In this document: piece by piece, positions 17,572-26,570 of the stretch
Layout: each line of letters begins with the position of its first letter
How positions within the stretch are numbered: the stretch's first letter is position 1
Origin: Segatella copri
GTDB taxonomy: Bacteria; Bacteroidota; Bacteroidia; Bacteroidales; Bacteroidaceae
NCBI RefSeq assembly: GCF_949820605.1
Contig: NZ_CATKVU010000006.1
Location: 310,001 to 374,000, forward strand
DNA: 64,000 nt
Direction of reading: 5' to 3'
Notes under the pieces: generated by a model
Told to the model about the DNA's origin: nothing
What the model saw: only the letters and a program-made list of their open reading frames with translations
The model's database searches: none
Program-made: the position numbers and the translations under genes

Positions 17572-17579
17572 CAAAAGTA
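17572..17579 (-). promoter_or_regulatory. -7 element of the DUF4476 gene
   Basis: Minus-strand TACTTTTG (forward CAAAAGTA) lies 44 bp before the ATG at 17528. The -33 element is not clear. Confidence 0.45.
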
Positions 17580-17816
17580 CAGCTTTCTTTTGAAATAAAA
17601 AGAGAAGAATTCCCTAAAGTAGAAGGGAAAATCCCTATTTCCGATTTTGGTTATTTGTTTCACTTTTCGGGAATGGCTGTGATTATAAAAAGAGATTATC
17701 ATTTACTGCTAAAGCCTAATATGACTGAATAAACGCACCGAGACGACTGGGTAAGTAACGAAAGGCGTTTAATCAGATTCAATGAACTAATATATTAAGT
17801 ATACGAAGCCTGTTTA

Positions 17817-17866
17817 CCTTTTGGTTGTACGACTATATACCTTTTAGCTGTACAACTGTATACCAA
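17817..17866. repeat. Two 23-bp direct repeats before the AlbA-type remnant
   Basis: TACCTTTTGGTTGTACGACT and TACCTTTTAGCTGTACAACT begin 23 bp apart, and a third partial TACCA follows. The repeats mark the point where homology to the regulator gene begins. Confidence 0.6.
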
Positions 17867-17877
17867 TTTTAGAGTCG

Positions 17878-18603
17878 AACCATGAAGCGAATAAGTTTAC
17901 GGCAAGACTTCTGCTCCATCATTTCCTCAGCAAGGAGAATATGGAGTGGTTGGCTCAATATGCCGAGTTTGGCTTGGTGAATGAGCTGAAGCTGGCTCTA
18001 GTCTTCGTGAGAGAAGTGGGTGCGATAGATAATGCTACGTATCGCCAGCTGGATTCTTCTATTACTCATGCCCGTGCACGCTTGGAGATTCATAAACTCT
18101 GTGATCTTGGATTTATCGAGAAGAAAGGGCAAGGTCGTAGCACTTATTATATAAGAACCTCCAAGGTGGTATCCTTAGGAGAAAGGTTACGACCTCAGGG
18201 TGAAAGATTACTACCTCAGCATGGTACATTAGGCGAAAGGTACCAAGGTGAAGATGAAAGGTACCAAGGTAAGTTTGATACCATTGAAGAGGAATGTATG
18301 TTAAAACCTCGTGCAGAGTTGGTACGAGAACTTCCTAATGAATTGCAAGAAAGAGTTAATAATATCGGTAACCGAGCTTCTCTTGAGACAGTATGCCAAC
18401 TCTTAATAGATTTATGTGCATTTAAGCCATATAGTTATGAGGAACTAGCTTCTATTTTGCAACGGTCGCCTAAGGCATTAAAGGATAAATATCTGAAACC
18501 TTTGAGATTGGCAAACAAGCTCTTCTATTGGATTCCCGAGATGATTAATCATCCACTGCAAAAGTATGTAGCTGCTCCCTCGATGGCGAGAAGTAGCAAT
18601 TAA
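17878..18603 (+). pseudogene. C-terminal part of an AlbA_2/RecG-like transcriptional regulator
   Basis: Homology to the family is visible already upstream of the first ATG (17941): codons from 17878 read NHEANKFTARLLLHHF, a motif from the middle of full-length proteins. The N-terminal AlbA_2 DNA-binding and ATPase-like domains are absent, so only about the last 45% remains. Next come a helix-turn-helix stretch (residues 30-75 from ATG 17941), a repeat-rich linker (18176-18270) and a terminal winged-helix ending WIPEMINHPLQKYV. A shortened protein could still be made from 17941. Its last 71 bases are duplicated at 20222-20292. Confidence 0.75.
18525..18595. repeat. 71-bp direct repeat, copy 1
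   Basis: It covers the 3' end of the regulator remnant and matches 20222-20292 with four mismatches. The two copies enclose the DUF4143 ATPase gene. Confidence 0.9.
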
Positions 18604-18652
18604 AAAAGAAAACAATAGGAGATTATAGTTTTATGCTCGCATATAAAATATG

Positions 18653-18693
18653 AATCCGTGAGGAAGACTTTGTGTCTTACCCACGGATTTTTA
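18653..18693 (+). terminator. Terminator after the regulator remnant
   Basis: AATCCGTG (18653-18660) pairs with CACGGATT (18682-18689), with an inner AAGAC/GTCTT stem, and is followed by TTTT. Confidence 0.7.
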
Positions 18694-18776
18694 TGTATAT
18701 TCCTCATCAAAAGAACTCTAAGAGAGATAGATCGCTTTTACTGGTAATCTTTATGCCTTAACGTTCTGGATAATAG

Positions 18777-20045
18777 CTATAAATCAAGTAACCATTTCCA
18801 TACAGGTATCACTTCTATTTTCTTGTCTTTTACAACAATTTCTTCTTCCAACTCGTAAGTTAGGATTATGAGACGCTTGCAATCCAATACCTTGGAAAGT
18901 TTGATAAGAGCTGTAGATTCTCTTTCCCAAGTTTCTGTAGATTTTTTGGGATTGTAGCTTACTTGTATAGCCATTGCTGCATCAGGTATATAAAAATCTA
19001 CTTCTATATTTTTATTATAGAAGAAAACTTGTTCGTCTAACCCATATCTTCGTAATAGTTCCATTGCAACCATATTCTCTAATAATGATGTGTCTATATC
19101 CATGGCAAGGATACTGATAATACCGTTATCTACAAAATAGTATTTAGGGTTGGTCTCACGTTGTGTGAGATTGTCTGCGATATTCTTTATAGGATAAATT
19201 AAGAAAGCATCTTTAGAATATTCAATATAATTGATGAGAGTTGGTTTGCTGAGTTTAGCACCAGTAGATGCTATTATATTGGTGAGTCGTGTGAAAGAAA
19301 TTGGTTGCTTTACGCTCTCAGCAAGTTTTCGGAAAAGTATGCGAAGTGAGAACTGGTTCTCTATTTTGTTGCGAGAGGCGATGTCGCCGAGGTAAATCTT
19401 TTGATATACACTATTGATATAATCTCTTTTTGATGCCAGTTTTGCACCTTCAGGAAAACCTCCAAAATGGAAATAGCTTTCAAAATATCTTTGTACTTTT
19501 GCTCTTCCTGATGTGGTTGCGATGGTATCTGTGTCATAAGAAATCTCATTGGCATTCAGAAATTCAGAGAAACTATATGGCATAATGTGTTTAGTGATAT
19601 AGCGACCTCCCAAGGTCGTTGCCACATCACTGCTAAGCATTTTAGCGTTGCTGCCTGTTATATAGACTCTGTACTTGTTGTCAGCTAAGCGTCGTGCAAA
19701 TTTATCCCAACCATCTATATTTTGTATTTCATCAAGAAATAGAATTGGGCGTTTGTCAGACATCATACCATGAACCTCAAGGATGAGGTTTAGTTCTTGC
19801 GCAGTCATGCCCATCAATCGCTCATCCTCAAAATTGAGATAGAGCATAGAGTTCCAACTGATACCTTGTTTCAGATATTGTTGAATTTGCTGATAAAGCA
19901 TGAATGATTTGCCGGCTCGTCTTACGCCTATCAAGACATAGTTGGCAAACTCTTCCATTTGGATGTCTCTTGGGACAATATGCTGTAATTCTATCTCTTT
20001 TCTATTTTCCAAGAGTATTTCTCTGATGACTTCTTTTTGTATCAT
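18777..20045 (-). CDS. Orphan AAA ATPase, DUF4143 type
   Basis: A 422-residue ATPase. Walker A is GVRRAGKS at residues 40-47, Walker B is PILFLDEIQN near residue 100, an ITGSNA sensor motif is near 130, and a C-terminal DUF4143 domain carries the EVDFYIPD motif that resembles a nuclease fold. These ATPases are very common and multicopy in Bacteroidota; their role is unknown. The gene is AT-rich and lies between the two 71-bp repeats, which suggests it arrived by insertion. An imperfect palindrome surrounds its promoter (20055-20107). Confidence 0.88.
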   Translation of the reverse strand: MIQKEVIREILLENRKEIELQHIVPRDIQMEEFANYVLIGVRRAGKSFMLYQQIQQYLKQGISWNSMLYLNFEDERLMGMTAQELNLILEVHGMMSDKRPILFLDEIQNIDGWDKFARRLADNKYRVYITGSNAKMLSSDVATTLGGRYITKHIMPYSFSEFLNANEISYDTDTIATTSGRAKVQRYFESYFHFGGFPEGAKLASKRDYINSVYQKIYLGDIASRNKIENQFSLRILFRKLAESVKQPISFTRLTNIIASTGAKLSKPTLINYIEYSKDAFLIYPIKNIADNLTQRETNPKYYFVDNGIISILAMDIDTSLLENMVAMELLRRYGLDEQVFFYNKNIEVDFYIPDAAMAIQVSYNPKKSTETWERESTALIKLSKVLDCKRLIILTYELEEEIVVKDKKIEVIPVWKWLLDL

Positions 20046-20054
20046 AATCTCTTA

Positions 20055-20107
20055 TTGTTTAATTGATTTTGCAAAAATACGATTATTTTGTTAAACCAAC
20101 TAAACAA
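20055..20107 (-). promoter_or_regulatory. Promoter with flanking palindrome, DUF4143 ATPase
   Basis: Minus-strand TATTTTTG (forward CAAAAATA 20072-20079) sits between inverted arms TTGTTTAATTG (20055-20065) and CAACTAAACAA (20097-20107), which match at 10 of 11 positions. The layout fits an operator over the promoter. Confidence 0.45.
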
Positions 20108-20221
20108 TATGCATAATTTAACATAAAAAGATGGAAGTAGTAAAAAATAGGAGCTAAATATACCTAAAAATATAGTAAGTAAAAAGAGCAGAAACTAACA
20201 CTTGTATTCATATAAACTTTT

Positions 20222-20292
20222 CTGTTGAATTCCGGAGATGATTAATCATCCACTGCAAAAGTATGTAGCTGCCCCCTCGATGGCGAGAAGTA
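20222..20292. repeat. 71-bp direct repeat, copy 2
   Basis: The second copy of the 3' end of the AlbA-type regulator remnant (see 18525-18595). It has no coding partner here and is followed directly by a terminator. Confidence 0.9.
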
Positions 20293-20310
20293 ATACAAAG
20301 AAGAAAAAAA

Positions 20311-20347
20311 AGTCCGTGGAAATTAGTTTCCCAACGGACTTTTTTAT
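20311..20347. terminator. Bidirectional terminator
   Basis: AGTCCGT (20311-20317) with GGAAA pairs with TTTCC and AACGGACT (to 20340), flanked by A8 on the left and T6 on the right. It serves the acyl-CoA dehydrogenase operon on the minus strand. Confidence 0.8.
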
Positions 20348-20364
20348 TGTATAGTTAAAGATTC

Positions 20365-22068
20365 TTATGCCTTGAAGCTCTCCAAGTCTTCTGCCTTGAA
20401 GTTCTGGATGTATGCTGAATGGCCGAGAACTTCCTCCTCTGCCATGCGTACATAAACATTTGCACTCTTGGCAAACATCTCTGGTGCCTTGGTAGCATCA
20501 TCGAGGATGAGGAGAGACATTACGATGTCGCCAGTCATGTTGTAGAGACGGCGAGCCAGGAAGTCGTGAACTGCCTGATCGTTTGCTTCCTTCACCTTGT
20601 TGATGGCTGTCTCGTAAAGATCTACGAGCTTAGCTACACGCTCCTTCAATGGCTTCAAGTCATCTGATACCTCATTCTCCAACATCTCCTTGATGATGCT
20701 GAGATAAGTACCGTTGGTGATGTAGCGGATAGCTGCTACTACCTGAAGCTGGGTGGTTCCCTCGTAGATAGAGAAGATGCGGGCATCACGGAACAGGCGC
20801 TGGCACTTGTACTCCATGATGAAACCAGAACCACCGTGGATGCTGATGGCATCGTATGCATTCTGGTTAGCATACTCTGAGTTCATACCCTTAGCCAATG
20901 GAGTAAATGCATCAGCCAAGCGGGTGTATTTCTTCATCTCCTGACGCTCCTCTGGAGTGAGCTTAGTGTCGCGGGCGATGTCTTCCAAAGCCTTGTAGAT
21001 ATCTACGTAGCGAGCGCAGCAGTAGAGGAGTGAACGACCTGCATCCAACTTAGCCTTCATTCTTGAAAGCATGTCGTATACAGCTGGGAAGTTGATGATC
21101 TTCTCACCAAACTGAGCACGCTCCTTGGCATAGGCCAAGCCCTCATTGTAAGCCTCCTGCTCAACACCTACACTCTGAGCAGCAATACCCAGACGGGCAC
21201 CATTCATCAGAGCCATCACGTACTTAATCAAACCGAGACGGGTGTTACCGCAAAGCTCAGCCTTGGCATTCTTGTAAACCAACTCGCAGGTAGGAGAACC
21301 GTGAATACCCAACTTGTGCTCGATGTGACGAACGGTTACGCCACCATCGCGCTTGTCGTAGATGAACATAGAAAGACCACGACCATCCTTGGTGCCTTCC
21401 TCTGAACGAGCCAGAACCAGGTGGATGTCTGAGTCACCATTGGTGATGAAACGCTTCACACCGTTCAGACGCCATGTGCCGTCCTCATCCTGTGTAGCCT
21501 TCAGCATCACGCGCTGCAAGTCAGAACCTGCATCAGGCTCAGTCAAGTCCATACTCATGGTCTCGCCTGCGCAGATGCGAGGGATGTACTTCTGGCGCTG
21601 CTCCTCAGAACCGAACTCATAGAGTGTATCGATACAGCTCTGGAGCGACCAGATGTTCTGGAAACCTGCATCAGCTGCAGCGATAATCTCTGAAGCCATA
21701 GAGAAGATGGCGTTAGGCAGGTTCAAGCCGCCGTAACGACGAGGCATAGACAAGCCCCAGAGGCCAGCCTTGCGGGTAGCATCGAGGTTCTCAAATGTCT
21801 TGCTGGCATAAATCATGCGGCCGTTCTCCAAGTGTGGACCTTCGAGGTCAACATCCTCAGAGTTTGGTTCGATGATGTTAGCAGCTACATCGCCGGTAAT
21901 ATCCAGCAATCGCTTGTAGTTCTCGATGGCATCCTCATAGTTTACTGGAGCATCTTCAAACTGGTCTTTTTCTGCGTAGTTGCGCTCCTTCAAGTCAACA
22001 ACACGCTTCATCAATGGGTGATTGAGATGAAATTCAATCTCTGGGTGATCACTATAGTAATTAGCCAT
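20365..22068 (-). CDS. Acyl-CoA dehydrogenase family protein
   Basis: A FAD-dependent dehydrogenase of 567 residues, longer than the usual 380-residue enzymes because of a C-terminal extension. Family motifs include MDLTEPDAGSDLQ (FAD/substrate region), RFITNGDSDIH, and the C-terminal GSGFIMEYKCQRLFRDARIFSIYEGTTQLQ. The enzyme passes electrons from an acyl-CoA to the electron-transfer flavoprotein encoded by the two genes upstream on the same strand. The acyl substrate is not evident. It is the last gene of the operon. Confidence 0.92.
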   Translation of the reverse strand: MANYYSDHPEIEFHLNHPLMKRVVDLKERNYAEKDQFEDAPVNYEDAIENYKRLLDITGDVAANIIEPNSEDVDLEGPHLENGRMIYASKTFENLDATRKAGLWGLSMPRRYGGLNLPNAIFSMASEIIAAADAGFQNIWSLQSCIDTLYEFGSEEQRQKYIPRICAGETMSMDLTEPDAGSDLQRVMLKATQDEDGTWRLNGVKRFITNGDSDIHLVLARSEEGTKDGRGLSMFIYDKRDGGVTVRHIEHKLGIHGSPTCELVYKNAKAELCGNTRLGLIKYVMALMNGARLGIAAQSVGVEQEAYNEGLAYAKERAQFGEKIINFPAVYDMLSRMKAKLDAGRSLLYCCARYVDIYKALEDIARDTKLTPEERQEMKKYTRLADAFTPLAKGMNSEYANQNAYDAISIHGGSGFIMEYKCQRLFRDARIFSIYEGTTQLQVVAAIRYITNGTYLSIIKEMLENEVSDDLKPLKERVAKLVDLYETAINKVKEANDQAVHDFLARRLYNMTGDIVMSLLILDDATKAPEMFAKSANVYVRMAEEEVLGHSAYIQNFKAEDLESFKA

Positions 22069-22103
22069 TTTGCTTTTCTTATTTAAATAATGTGTAATGC
22101 AGA

Positions 22104-23126
22104 TTACTTAGAATTCTGCTTGTAGTACTTGATGAGCTTAGGAACCACATCCTCAACATTGCCGTTGATAACGTAGTCGGCAATCTTGTTGATTGGAGCA
22201 TCAGGATCGTTGTTCACAGATATGATGATACCCGAATCCTGCATACCGGCGATGTGCTGAATCTGACCAGAGATTCCGCAGGCGATATAAACCTTAGGAT
22301 GAACGGTAACACCAGTCTGACCAATCTGACGGTCGTGATCTACCCAGCCTGCATCTACGGCAGCACGGGAAGCACCTACCTCACCATGGAGGAGATGAGC
22401 CAACTCGAAGAGCTGGTCGAAACCTTCCTTGCTTCCTACACCATAACCACCGGCTACAACGATGGCAGAACCCTTCAGGTTGTGCTTGGCAGCCTCTACG
22501 TGGTGGTCGAGTACCTTCACTACGAAGTCTTCAGCAGGAACATACTTGCTTACCTCAGGGTAAACTACTTCCTTCTTGCACTCACCCTCGTAGATGCTCT
22601 TCTGCATCACGCCAGAGCGGACAGTAGCCATCTGAGGACGGTGCTCTGGGTTTACGATAGTAGCCACGATGTTACCACCGAAGGCAGGACGAATCTGATA
22701 GAGCAGACCCTCATAGTGCTTGCCGCTTTTCTTATCGTCGTAATCACCGATTTCAAGTTCTGTACAGTCGGCGGTAAGACCGCTGGTCAATGAAGAAGAA
22801 ACACGAGGACCGAGGTCGCGACCGATAACGGTAGCACCCATCAGCGCAATCTGAGGCTTCTCCTCCTTGAAGAGGTTGACGAGAATGTCTGTATGAGGAG
22901 CTGAAGTATATGGGAACAAACCCTCAGCATCGAAAACAAATAATTTATCTACACCATAAGGGAGAATCTGATCCTCTACCTGACCCTTGATGCCGGTACC
23001 AGCCACGATGGCATGGAGCTCCACACCCTGCTGGTTAGCGAGCTTACGACCCTTGGTGAGCAATTCCTGAGATACTTCGGCAACAGTTGTGCCTTCTACC
23101 TCGCAATATACAAATACGTTGTTCAT
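22104..23126 (-). CDS. etfA: Electron transfer flavoprotein, alpha subunit
   Basis: The 340-residue alpha subunit (FixB type). The N-terminal half holds the adenine-nucleotide alpha-hydrolase-like fold; the C-terminal FAD-binding part carries the motifs VAGGYGVGSKEGF, GASRAAVDAGW, QIGQTGVTVHPKVYIACGISG and ISVNNDPDAPI. It accepts electrons from the dehydrogenase next door. The gene lies 13 bp downstream of the beta subunit and 35 bp upstream of the dehydrogenase. Confidence 0.95.
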   Translation of the reverse strand: MNNVFVYCEVEGTTVAEVSQELLTKGRKLANQQGVELHAIVAGTGIKGQVEDQILPYGVDKLFVFDAEGLFPYTSAPHTDILVNLFKEEKPQIALMGATVIGRDLGPRVSSSLTSGLTADCTELEIGDYDDKKSGKHYEGLLYQIRPAFGGNIVATIVNPEHRPQMATVRSGVMQKSIYEGECKKEVVYPEVSKYVPAEDFVVKVLDHHVEAAKHNLKGSAIVVAGGYGVGSKEGFDQLFELAHLLHGEVGASRAAVDAGWVDHDRQIGQTGVTVHPKVYIACGISGQIQHIAGMQDSGIIISVNNDPDAPINKIADYVINGNVEDVVPKLIKYYKQNSK

Positions 23127-23139
23127 TGTCTTTTCAAAA

Positions 23140-24009
23140 TTATCCGATAATACTTTCGTTCAACAATTCCTTCATCAGTCCGTCGATGTCTTCATCGCTG
23201 CTGGTCAAGGTCTTGCTTTCCTTAGCCTGGAACACGATGTTCTTCACGGCCTTCACCTTGGTAGGTGAACCGCTCAAACCGCACTGTGCAGGGTCGCCAT
23301 CTACATCGGCAACGCTCCACTGGTTCAGAGTGAGGTAAGGGCGCTCTTCATAGAGGTTGGCCCAAGGCTCATCACCCTTGCGCTCCATAGGGCAGGTAGC
23401 GTATTTATATTTCATTACGAGCTTCACGTTGCATGGGCGACATGGAGCAGCACTTCCGTTTACGGTGATAACCAATGGCAATGGAGCCTCAACAGTCTCC
23501 ACACCACCATCAATGAGGCGGCGTATAGTAGCCTTGCCATCCTCTACCTTGAGGATTTCCTCTGCGTAGGTTACCTGGTTCAATCCCAACTTCTGAGCCA
23601 CCTGCGGACCTACCTGAGCAGTATCACCATCGATAGCCTGGCGACCACCGATCACGATGTCAACGTCACCAATCTTCTGGATACCGGTAGCAAGGGCATA
23701 GGAAGTAGCCAATGTATCAGCACCAGCAAAGAGACGGTCGGTAAGCAACCAACCCGTATCAGCACCACGATAAAGACCCTGGCGGATGATTTCTCCAGCA
23801 CGTGGAGGACCCATGGTCAAAATACCAACTGTAGAACCTGGATTCTGCTCTTTCAATCGGAGAGCCTGCTCCAATGCGTTCAAATCTTCAGGATTGAAGA
23901 TTGCAGGAAGGGCAGCGCGATTTACTGTGCCTTCGGCGGTCATCGCATCCTTACCCACATTTCTTGTGTCAGGTACTTGCTTGGCAAGTACTACGATTTT
24001 TAAACTCAT
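23140..24009 (-). CDS. etfB: Electron transfer flavoprotein, beta subunit
   Basis: The 289-residue beta subunit (FixA type), with MSLKIVVLAKQVPDTRNVG at the N-terminus, the ILTMGPPRAGEIIRQGLYRGAD motif and the IVIGGRQAIDGDTAQVGPQ motif of the AMP/FAD-binding region. It is the first gene of the etfB-etfA-acyl-CoA dehydrogenase operon, with a leader of about 140 bases from the promoter at 24153-24184. Confidence 0.95.
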   Translation of the reverse strand: MSLKIVVLAKQVPDTRNVGKDAMTAEGTVNRAALPAIFNPEDLNALEQALRLKEQNPGSTVGILTMGPPRAGEIIRQGLYRGADTGWLLTDRLFAGADTLATSYALATGIQKIGDVDIVIGGRQAIDGDTAQVGPQVAQKLGLNQVTYAEEILKVEDGKATIRRLIDGGVETVEAPLPLVITVNGSAAPCRPCNVKLVMKYKYATCPMERKGDEPWANLYEERPYLTLNQWSVADVDGDPAQCGLSGSPTKVKAVKNIVFQAKESKTLTSSDEDIDGLMKELLNESIIG

Positions 24010-24152
24010 ATTTTTAAAAATGGTTATTGTTATAATTTCCTAAGTTTGTTAGTGCTCAGTACTCAAGTTGTACGTCGTCTAGTGCGATTGTCAGACTTGC
24101 TATCGTCTAATAAGTTACTGTCCAATGTTCAATTTGGGACAAAACACGGGGG

Positions 24153-24184
24153 CAAAAGTAACACTTTTTTATGGCTTACGCAAA
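24153..24184 (-). promoter_or_regulatory. Promoter of the etf operon
   Basis: Minus-strand TTTG (forward CAAA 24181-24184), a 20-bp spacer and TACTTTTG (forward 24153-24160) match the Bacteroidota consensus fully. The roughly 140-base leader holds nothing recognisable. Confidence 0.75.
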
Positions 24185-24280
24185 TATTTTATTAAAAAAA
24201 TGCCCATTTAGTCTTGCTTTGTGCGCAAAACGCAAGAAATGTGCAAGTTTTTTAGAACGTCCGTACTTAACTTTGCTGGC

Positions 24281-24883
24281 TTATTCAAAGCTCTTGAGTC
24301 GAGCGATATATTTGCCCAGAATGTCGAATTCGATATTCACTACCGTTCCCACTTCGATGTCGCAGAAGTTGGTATTCTCTCTGGTATAAGGAATGATGGC
24401 AACGGTAAATGTGTTGTCTGTAGGATCACAGACGGTGAGCGAAACGCCGTTAACGGTAACGCTGCCCTTGTCGACCGTGAAATATCCTTTTCTTGCCATT
24501 TCCTTGTTGAGCTCATATTCGAAAGTAAAATAAGTAGAGCCATCAGCGTCTTTCATTGCGATACATTTGGCAGTCTCGTCCACGTGTCCCTGTACGATAT
24601 GACCATCCAGACGGCCGTTCATCACCATAGAACGCTCTACGTTCACCTTGTCGCCTACCTTGAGCAGTCCCAGATTGCTGCGGTCTAGGGTTTCCTTCAT
24701 GGCGGTAACGGTATAGGTACCGTCCTTGATTTCCACCACGGTGAGGCAGACACCATTATGAGCCACGCTCTGGTCGATGCCGAGTTCATCAACGAAAGAG
24801 CACTTCAACGTAAAGTCGATGTTCTCCTTATCATGTCTGATAGCTACGACGGTAGCCATTTCTTCTACGATTCCACTAAACAT
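24281..24883 (-). CDS. ribE: Riboflavin synthase (alpha chain)
   Basis: This 200-residue enzyme dismutates two 6,7-dimethyl-8-ribityllumazine molecules to riboflavin. The two lumazine-binding repeats are visible: MFSGIVEEMATV at the start with SVAHNGVCLTVVEI, and GHIVQGHVDETAKC with GSVTVNGVSLTVCD. Length and both repeats are standard. It follows the flavoprotein operon but has its own promoter at 24923-24954. Confidence 0.96.
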   Translation of the reverse strand: MFSGIVEEMATVVAIRHDKENIDFTLKCSFVDELGIDQSVAHNGVCLTVVEIKDGTYTVTAMKETLDRSNLGLLKVGDKVNVERSMVMNGRLDGHIVQGHVDETAKCIAMKDADGSTYFTFEYELNKEMARKGYFTVDKGSVTVNGVSLTVCDPTDNTFTVAIIPYTRENTNFCDIEVGTVVNIEFDILGKYIARLKSFE

Positions 24884-24922
24884 ATATTCTATTTTTATTT
24901 GGTTTCATTATTATTTAGAATG

Positions 24923-24954
24923 CAAAGATATTGCATTAGCTAGAAACAGCCAAA
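24923..24954 (-). promoter_or_regulatory. Promoter of riboflavin synthase
   Basis: Minus-strand TTTG (forward CAAA 24951-24954), a 20-bp spacer and TATCTTTG (forward 24923-24930) match the consensus fully. Confidence 0.75.
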
Positions 24955-25218
24955 TTATTTAAGTTCTTTTGATAAAATAAGCAAGATATATTTGTTTAAT
25001 TGCCATATTTTTTATATTTTTGCACATTATAATATATGCACATGATAAATGTGATATACATGTCTTTCCAATTTATCTCCAAGTATCAACTCAATGTGCC
25101 TTCAAAGGAACGAATGACAGAGTTCTTGCGTAAGGAAAATGAGGGACTATATAATAAGGTATAGGAGCAGCAAAATTAGATAACACAGTTTAGGTAACAA
25201 TAAAAACATTTGAAGACA

Positions 25219-26100
25219 ATGGAAATCAAGGAAGGATACATGCCCTTCATGGGCTATCAAACATATTATCGTATCGTAGGTAAAACAGAGGAGGGCAAGA
25301 GCCCTATCATCCTCTTGCATGGTGGACCAGGCAGTACCCACAACTATTTCGAGCTATTGGATAGGGTAGCGGAATCAGGCAGAGCCGTCATCATGTACGA
25401 CCAGTTGGGCTGTGGCAACTCATTTGTGGAGGGACATCCCGAACTCTGGACTCCTGAGACTTGGCTCAACGAACTCTGTTCACTCATCGACTATCTCCAC
25501 ATCGACCATTTCCATCTCTTGGGACAGTCGTGGGGCGGCATGCTTGCCATCATCTATCTGATAGAGAAGAAAGCGAAGGGCGTGAAGTCGACCATTCTTA
25601 GCAGTACTCTTTCGAGCAGCAAGCTTTGGGCAAGTGAGCAACATCGCATGATTAAGTTTATGTCGGAGAAAGACCAGCGTGCCATCGCTGAGGCTGAGGC
25701 GAAGGATGACTTTTCGAGCGAGGCGTATGCCAAGGCGAATGAACACTTCATGCTCCTGCATTGTGCCGGTGAGGTGACGGAGGATAGTCCAGAGTGTCTT
25801 CGCCGGAAGAAGCGTGCTGGTGCTGAGGCTTATCTCCATGGTTGGGGACCAAACGAATACACTCCTACAGGTACGCTCCGTGATTATGATTACACCGACC
25901 GCTTGGGCGAGATACAAGTACCATGCCTTGTGATGAGTGGAACCAATGACCTCTGCACTCCATTGGTAGCAAAGACGCTCTACGATGGTATCCCAGATTC
26001 CAAGTGGCATCTCTTCGTAGGAGCCCGACACATGCCATTTGCCGAGCAAAATGATGAGTATTGCGAGGTATTGGAAGAATGGTTAGGGGAGAAAGATTAG
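25219..26100 (+). CDS. Proline iminopeptidase-family alpha/beta hydrolase
   Basis: A serine hydrolase of about 293 residues that removes N-terminal residues (often proline) from peptides. The oxyanion motif LHGGPGSTHNYF, the nucleophile elbow GQSWGG, the acid in SGTNDLCTP and the catalytic His in GARHMPFAEQ complete the triad. The ATG at 25219 is preferred to the in-frame TTG at 25210. There is no signal peptide, so it is cytoplasmic. Confidence 0.9.
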   Translation: MEIKEGYMPFMGYQTYYRIVGKTEEGKSPIILLHGGPGSTHNYFELLDRVAESGRAVIMYDQLGCGNSFVEGHPELWTPETWLNELCSLIDYLHIDHFHLLGQSWGGMLAIIYLIEKKAKGVKSTILSSTLSSSKLWASEQHRMIKFMSEKDQRAIAEAEAKDDFSSEAYAKANEHFMLLHCAGEVTEDSPECLRRKKRAGAEAYLHGWGPNEYTPTGTLRDYDYTDRLGEIQVPCLVMSGTNDLCTPLVAKTLYDGIPDSKWHLFVGARHMPFAEQNDEYCEVLEEWLGEKD

Positions 26101-26111
26101 GCTCTTTAGAA

Positions 26112-26415
26112 TTAGAAACGGTTCAATTCCTCATTACCAGCACCCTTACCCTTGTATCGGTTCTTAGATGTGTTAAAGTTATATTGCAATGTCAAGAGCA
26201 AGGCACGACTGTCGCTGGTGCTGCTTTGCCAAAGCGTAACATCCTTATTGTAGAATCGTATGTCACGATTGCTTTTGTTGAAGATGTCGTTAGCTTCAAG
26301 CGTAACCGAGAAACGATTCTTGCAGAAAGCCTTGTAAAGCTTGGCATTGAGGCTAGAGGAAGAACTGGGCTGCATGTTCTCCTTGTTTCCACGGCTGTTC
26401 CATTTAAACTCTTTA
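26112..26415 (-). pseudogene. C-terminal stump of an outer-membrane beta-barrel protein
   Basis: About 100 codons at the 3' end of a barrel protein remain: YFNKEFKWNSRGNKENMQPS, then LYKAFCKNRFSVTLEANDIFNKSN, which is the typical C-terminal barrel motif of OMP_b-brl_3 receptors. A stop codon lies just upstream in frame and no signal peptide, plug or remaining barrel exists. It is a deletion remnant. Confidence 0.8.
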
Positions 26416-26450
26416 TTAAAGTAAACGATTTATAAGTTGTCCATAATTAA

Positions 26451-26493
26451 AAAACTGTGTCAAACTACATTTATTGTAGTTTGACACAGTTTA
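26451..26493. terminator. Bidirectional terminator-like hairpin
   Basis: A perfect 16-bp inverted repeat (ACTGTGTCAAACTACA, 26454-26469, with its complement at 26475-26490) with a 5-base loop, flanked by A5 and TTTAG. It lies between the barrel stump and the hypothetical gene, so it could end transcripts of the latter. Confidence 0.65.
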
Positions 26494-26570
26494 GTTTACT
26501 CTCTCGAATTTTATTTTATTTTTCCCTTTCAAGCAAAGTTATTTAGTTGTGTTTTAAGCCATTAGAACTC

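Noticed and set aside
24010..24152. Possible riboswitch in the etf leader
   Set aside because: No conserved aptamer sequence (such as FMN) could be found in the roughly 140-base leader.
25042..25164. 40-codon ORF before the hydrolase gene
   Set aside because: It has a nearby TATTTTTG box but no recognisable protein features, and its end coincides with the TATATAATAAGGTAT repeat core; not supported as a gene.
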